From the NCBI RefSeq assembly GCF_014161445.1, contig NZ_JABBXA010000001.1, positions 1-64,000 on the forward strand: a DNA stretch of 64,000 nt, given 5' to 3'. Under the pieces are notes generated by a model. The model made no database searches. It saw nothing but the letters and a program-made list of their open reading frames with translations, and was not told the DNA's origin. Shown piece after piece: positions 61,984 through 64,000 of the stretch (position 1 is the stretch's first letter; each line of letters starts with the position of its first letter). The position numbers were made by a program, and so were the translations under genes. Source of the stretch: Microbispora sp. H13382. GTDB lineage: Bacteria > Actinomycetota > Actinomycetes > Streptosporangiales > Streptosporangiaceae.

Positions 61984-62030
61984 TTCGCATCGTCATTCCC
62001 GGCCGCCGCCCGCCGCATCTCCCGGCGTGC
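61984..62030 (-). promoter_or_regulatory. Bipartite cluster promoter signal, NDP-sugar dehydrogenase gene
   Basis: In gene direction: GCACGCCGGGAGATGC (62030-62015), 20 bp, GACGATGCGAA (61994-61984). Confidence 0.7.
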
Positions 62031-62082
62031 GAAAGGGAAAAACGCCGCGCGTAATACGGCGCGAATTACGACGCCCGGGGCG

Positions 62083-62128
62083 GCAATCCAGGAGATGCGG
62101 GGCGGTCGGCGCCGCCGGATGCTGGGAC
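62083..62128 (+). promoter_or_regulatory. Bipartite cluster promoter signal, 3-dehydratase gene
   Basis: GCAATCCAGGAGATGC (62083-62098), 19 bp, GATGCTGGGAC (62118-62128), 84 bp upstream of the ATG at 62213. Confidence 0.6.
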
Positions 62129-62212
62129 GGTGCGTCCGTGGCTCCCCCGTGGCCTGCCCGTGGCCGGCCGGAAGACGACCGGCACCGTCCACTCGACCGA
62201 TAAGGACCGGAG

Positions 62213-63517
62213 ATGAACGATCACAAGGCGCTGATCCTGGACGAGGTCCGCAAGTATCACCAGGATGTCCAGACCGGCGGTGAATTCGTGCCCGGGGTGA
62301 CCGAGATCTGGCCGACCGGCGCGGTGCACGACGTCGAGGACCGCGTGGCCCTGGTCGAGGCGGCGCTGGACCTGCGGGTGGCCGCCGGTCAGCGGGCGCG
62401 TAAGTTCGAGTCCGCGTTCGCCCGCAAGATGAAGCGGCGCAAGGCGTTCCTCACCACCTCCGGGTCCTCCGCGAACCTGCTGGCGGTCTCCGCGCTGACC
62501 TCGCAGCGGCTGCAGGACATGCGGCTGCGGCCGGGCGACGAGGTGATCACGGTCGCCGCGGCCTTCCCGACGACGGTCAACCCCATCCTGCAGAACGGCC
62601 TGGTGCCGGTCTTCGTGGACGTCGAGCTCGGCACGTACAACCCGACGGTCGAGGCGGTGGAGCGGGCGATCGGCCCGAAGACCAAGGCCATCATGATCGC
62701 GCACACCGTGGGCAACCCGTTCGACGTCGTGGACATGGCCCGGCTCGCGACCGAGCACGACCTCTTCCTCATCGAGGACAACTGCGACGCCGTCGGCGCC
62801 CTGTACGACGGCGAGCCCACCGGCACCTTCGGCGATCTCGCGACGGTGAGCTTCTATCCGGCCCACCACATGACGATGGGCGAGGGCGGCTGCGTCCTCA
62901 CCTCGAACCTGGTGCTGGCCCGGATCGTCGAGTCGCTGCGCGACTGGGGCCGCGACTGCTGGTGCGAGCCCGGCGAGAGCAACACCTGCCTCAAGCGGTT
63001 CGACTACCAGATGGGCACGCTCCCGAAGGGCTACGACCACAAGTACATCTACTCGCACGTCGGCTACAACCTGAAGGCGACGGAGCTGCAGGCGGCGCTC
63101 GGCCTCAGCCAGCTCGACAAGCTCGACGACTTCTGCGCGACGCGGCGGCGCAACTGGCGGCGGCTGCGCGAGGGCCTGGACGGCGTGCCGCACCTGCTGC
63201 TCCCCGAGGCGACCCCGCGCAGCGACCCCAGCTGGTACGGCTTCGTCATCACGGTCGACCCGCAGGCGCCGTTCGGGGCGGGCGAGCTCGTGGACTTCCT
63301 GGAGAACCGCAAGATCGGCACACGCCGGCTGTTCGCGGGCAACCTGATCAGGCACCCGGCCTACGCCGACCAGCCGTACCGCGTCGTCGGCGAGCTGACC
63401 AACACCGACATCATCACCACCCAGACCTTCCACGTCGGGGTGTATCCGGGCCTGACCGACGAGATGATCGACTACGTCGTCTCGTCCATCACCGAATTCG
63501 TGCGGGCACGTGGATGA
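62213..63517 (+). CDS. NDP-sugar 3-dehydratase (RfbH/E1-like, PLP)
   Basis: A 434-residue aminotransferase-fold enzyme in which the PLP-binding Lys is replaced by His ([14 protein letters not shown]218-H219). This is the mark of the C-3 deoxygenases E1/RfbH/SpnQ/Col[16 protein letters not shown] and [10 protein letters not shown] are typical, and the DCWC and CDA cysteines match the [2Fe-2S] ligands of E1-type enzymes. These need a reductase partner (E3-like), which is not in the window. It would remove a 3-hydroxyl from a 4-keto sugar nucleotide. That is hard to combine with a 3-C-methyl-3-hydroxy sugar unless a second sugar is made or the methyl goes elsewhere. Confidence 0.88.
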   Translation: MNDHKALILDEVRKYHQDVQTGGEFVPGVTEIWPTGAVHDVEDRVALVEAALDLRVAAGQRARKFESAFARKMKRRKAFLTTSGSSANLLAVSALTSQRLQDMRLRPGDEVITVAAAFPTTVNPILQNGLVPVFVDVELGTYNPTVEAVERAIGPKTKAIMIAHTVGNPFDVVDMARLATEHDLFLIEDNCDAVGALYDGEPTGTFGDLATVSFYPAHHMTMGEGGCVLTSNLVLARIVESLRDWGRDCWCEPGESNTCLKRFDYQMGTLPKGYDHKYIYSHVGYNLKATELQAALGLSQLDKLDDFCATRRRNWRRLREGLDGVPHLLLPEATPRSDPSWYGFVITVDPQAPFGAGELVDFLENRKIGTRRLFAGNLIRHPAYADQPYRVVGELTNTDIITTQTFHVGVYPGLTDEMIDYVVSSITEFVRARG

Positions 63518-63575
63518 CCGCCCGGCCGCGCTGCCGGTTGCGCACGAGACGATCCGCGTTCCGAGGGGGACCGAG

Positions 63576-64000
63576 ATGCGCGTACCGCTCACTTTCCGGC
63601 CGGTTCACGAGCGGGTGCTCCGGCACGCGCTGACCCGGCCGGACGACGTCGCGATCGCCCGGGGCGGCCACGGCGTCGGTTACGCCGAGCTGGCGCGGCA
63701 GGCGGCCGCGGTCGTCGCGGCGCTGACCGCGGGCGGCGCGGCGGGCCGGCCGGTGGCCGTGCGGATGGACCCCGGCCCGCGTCAGGCCGCCGCCGTGCTC
63801 GGGGTGCTGAGCGCGGGAGCCCACCTGCTCTGCCTGGACCCCGGCGCGGCCGGACAGCGCGGCGCCGCCGTGCTGGAGGACCTGCGCCCCGCGTGGCTGC
63901 TGCTCGACGGTGTCTCCGGCGACGCGGCAAGAGCTGACGCGGCGGGGGGTGACGCGGCGAGAGGTGACGCGGCGGGGGGTGAATCGGCAGAGCGCGACGA
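63576..64000 (+). CDS. Adenylation (AMP-binding) enzyme, N-terminal part (cut by window edge)
   Basis: The first 141 residues of an NRPS-like adenylation protein. VHERVLRHALTRPDDVAIARGGHGVGYAEL and VAVRMDPGPRQAAAVLGVLSAGAHLLCLDP are the A1-A2 core motifs. The ATP loop and specificity residues are beyond the edge. ATG 63576 follows GAGGGGGA; an in-frame GTG at 63510 that overlaps the upstream stop is an alternative. In C-1027, SgcC1 loads beta-tyrosine on its carrier; a similar role is possible but cannot be judged. An odd DAA-rich repeat follows the A2 region. Confidence 0.75.
   Translation, partial: MRVPLTFRPVHERVLRHALTRPDDVAIARGGHGVGYAELARQAAAVVAALTAGGAAGRPVAVRMDPGPRQAAAVLGVLSAGAHLLCLDPGAAGQRGAAVLEDLRPAWLLLDGVSGDAARADAAGGDAARGDAAGGESAERD
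63921..64000 (+). repeat. In-frame DAA-rich repeat inside adenylation gene
   Basis: Imperfect 15-bp units around GACGCGGCGRGAGGTGACGC encode DAARADAAGGDAARGDAAGG, inserted where adenylation domains normally have a short loop after A2. It continues to the window edge. Confidence 0.75.

Larger units (their letters stand above)
61883..62212. other. 330-bp divergent promoter region
   Basis: No gene is supported. It holds the two bipartite promoter signals listed separately, one for each divergent sugar gene. Confidence 0.6.

Noticed and set aside
25817-64000. Enediyne PKS (KS-AT-ACP-KR-DH) gene in the window
   Set aside because: No frame has a ketosynthase active-site motif or the length needed; it must lie outside if the reading is right.

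Overview
ORGANISM. The DNA is very GC-rich, uses GTG starts freely, and carries an actinobacterial dapA-RNase J pair, AfsR/SARP-like and IclR regulators and a secondary-metabolite locus. This points to a filamentous actinomycete, perhaps of the Streptosporangiales, but the genus cannot be fixed from the window. REGION 1 (1-8.8 kb): the tail of an IS481-like transposase, then dapA and rnj (housekeeping), a DUF402 gene, and on the minus strand a drug-efflux MFS gene behind a large AfsR/SARP-type ATPase regulator. REGION 2 (8.8-25.5 kb): a pectin/uronate catabolic island. It encodes a secreted pectate lyase, a carbohydrate ABC importer, uronate dehydrogenase, glucarate dehydratase, two KdgD-type dehydratases, a ketoglutarate-semialdehyde dehydrogenase, a second enolase-superfamily enzyme and an IclR regulator. 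Together they would import pectin fragments and oxidise uronate through glucarate to 2-oxoglutarate. A TetR/FAD-monooxygenase/SnoaL-like unit sits in the middle. Several promoters of this island share an operator-like word. REGION 3 (25.6-64 kb, running off the right edge): a biosynthetic cluster that I read as a nine-membered enediyne chromoprotein cluster of the C-1027/kedarcidin/maduropeptin type. The evidence is a neocarzinostatin-family apoprotein with signal peptide and four correctly spaced cysteines, an SgcC4-like MIO tyrosine aminomutase, an HpaB/SgcC-like hydroxylase, an SgcC5-like free-standing condensation enzyme, an SgcF-like epoxide hydrolase and an SgcB-like efflux pump. Amino-sugar genes (NDP-sugar dehydrogenase, UXS-like decarboxylase, aminotransferase, C- and N-methyltransferases, glycosyltransferase, and a PLP 3-dehydratase) suggest a C- and N-methylated 4-aminopentose. 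A tightly overlapping PaaK / small ORF / iron-sulfur flavoprotein / PaaK operon, a P450, two membrane acyltransferases, two further methyltransferases and a cytosolic-looking solute-binding protein are the least explained parts. The enediyne PKS cassette, carrier protein, halogenase and pathway regulators are not in this window and probably lie to the right. MAIN DISCOVERY: at least a dozen promoters of region 3 carry one bipartite signal. In the direction of the gene it reads GCAnTnCnGGAGATGC, then 19-20 bp, then GACGATGRCGG. It always points at the downstream gene, first appears just upstream of the aminomutase gene, and marks a cluster-specific regulon and its left edge.
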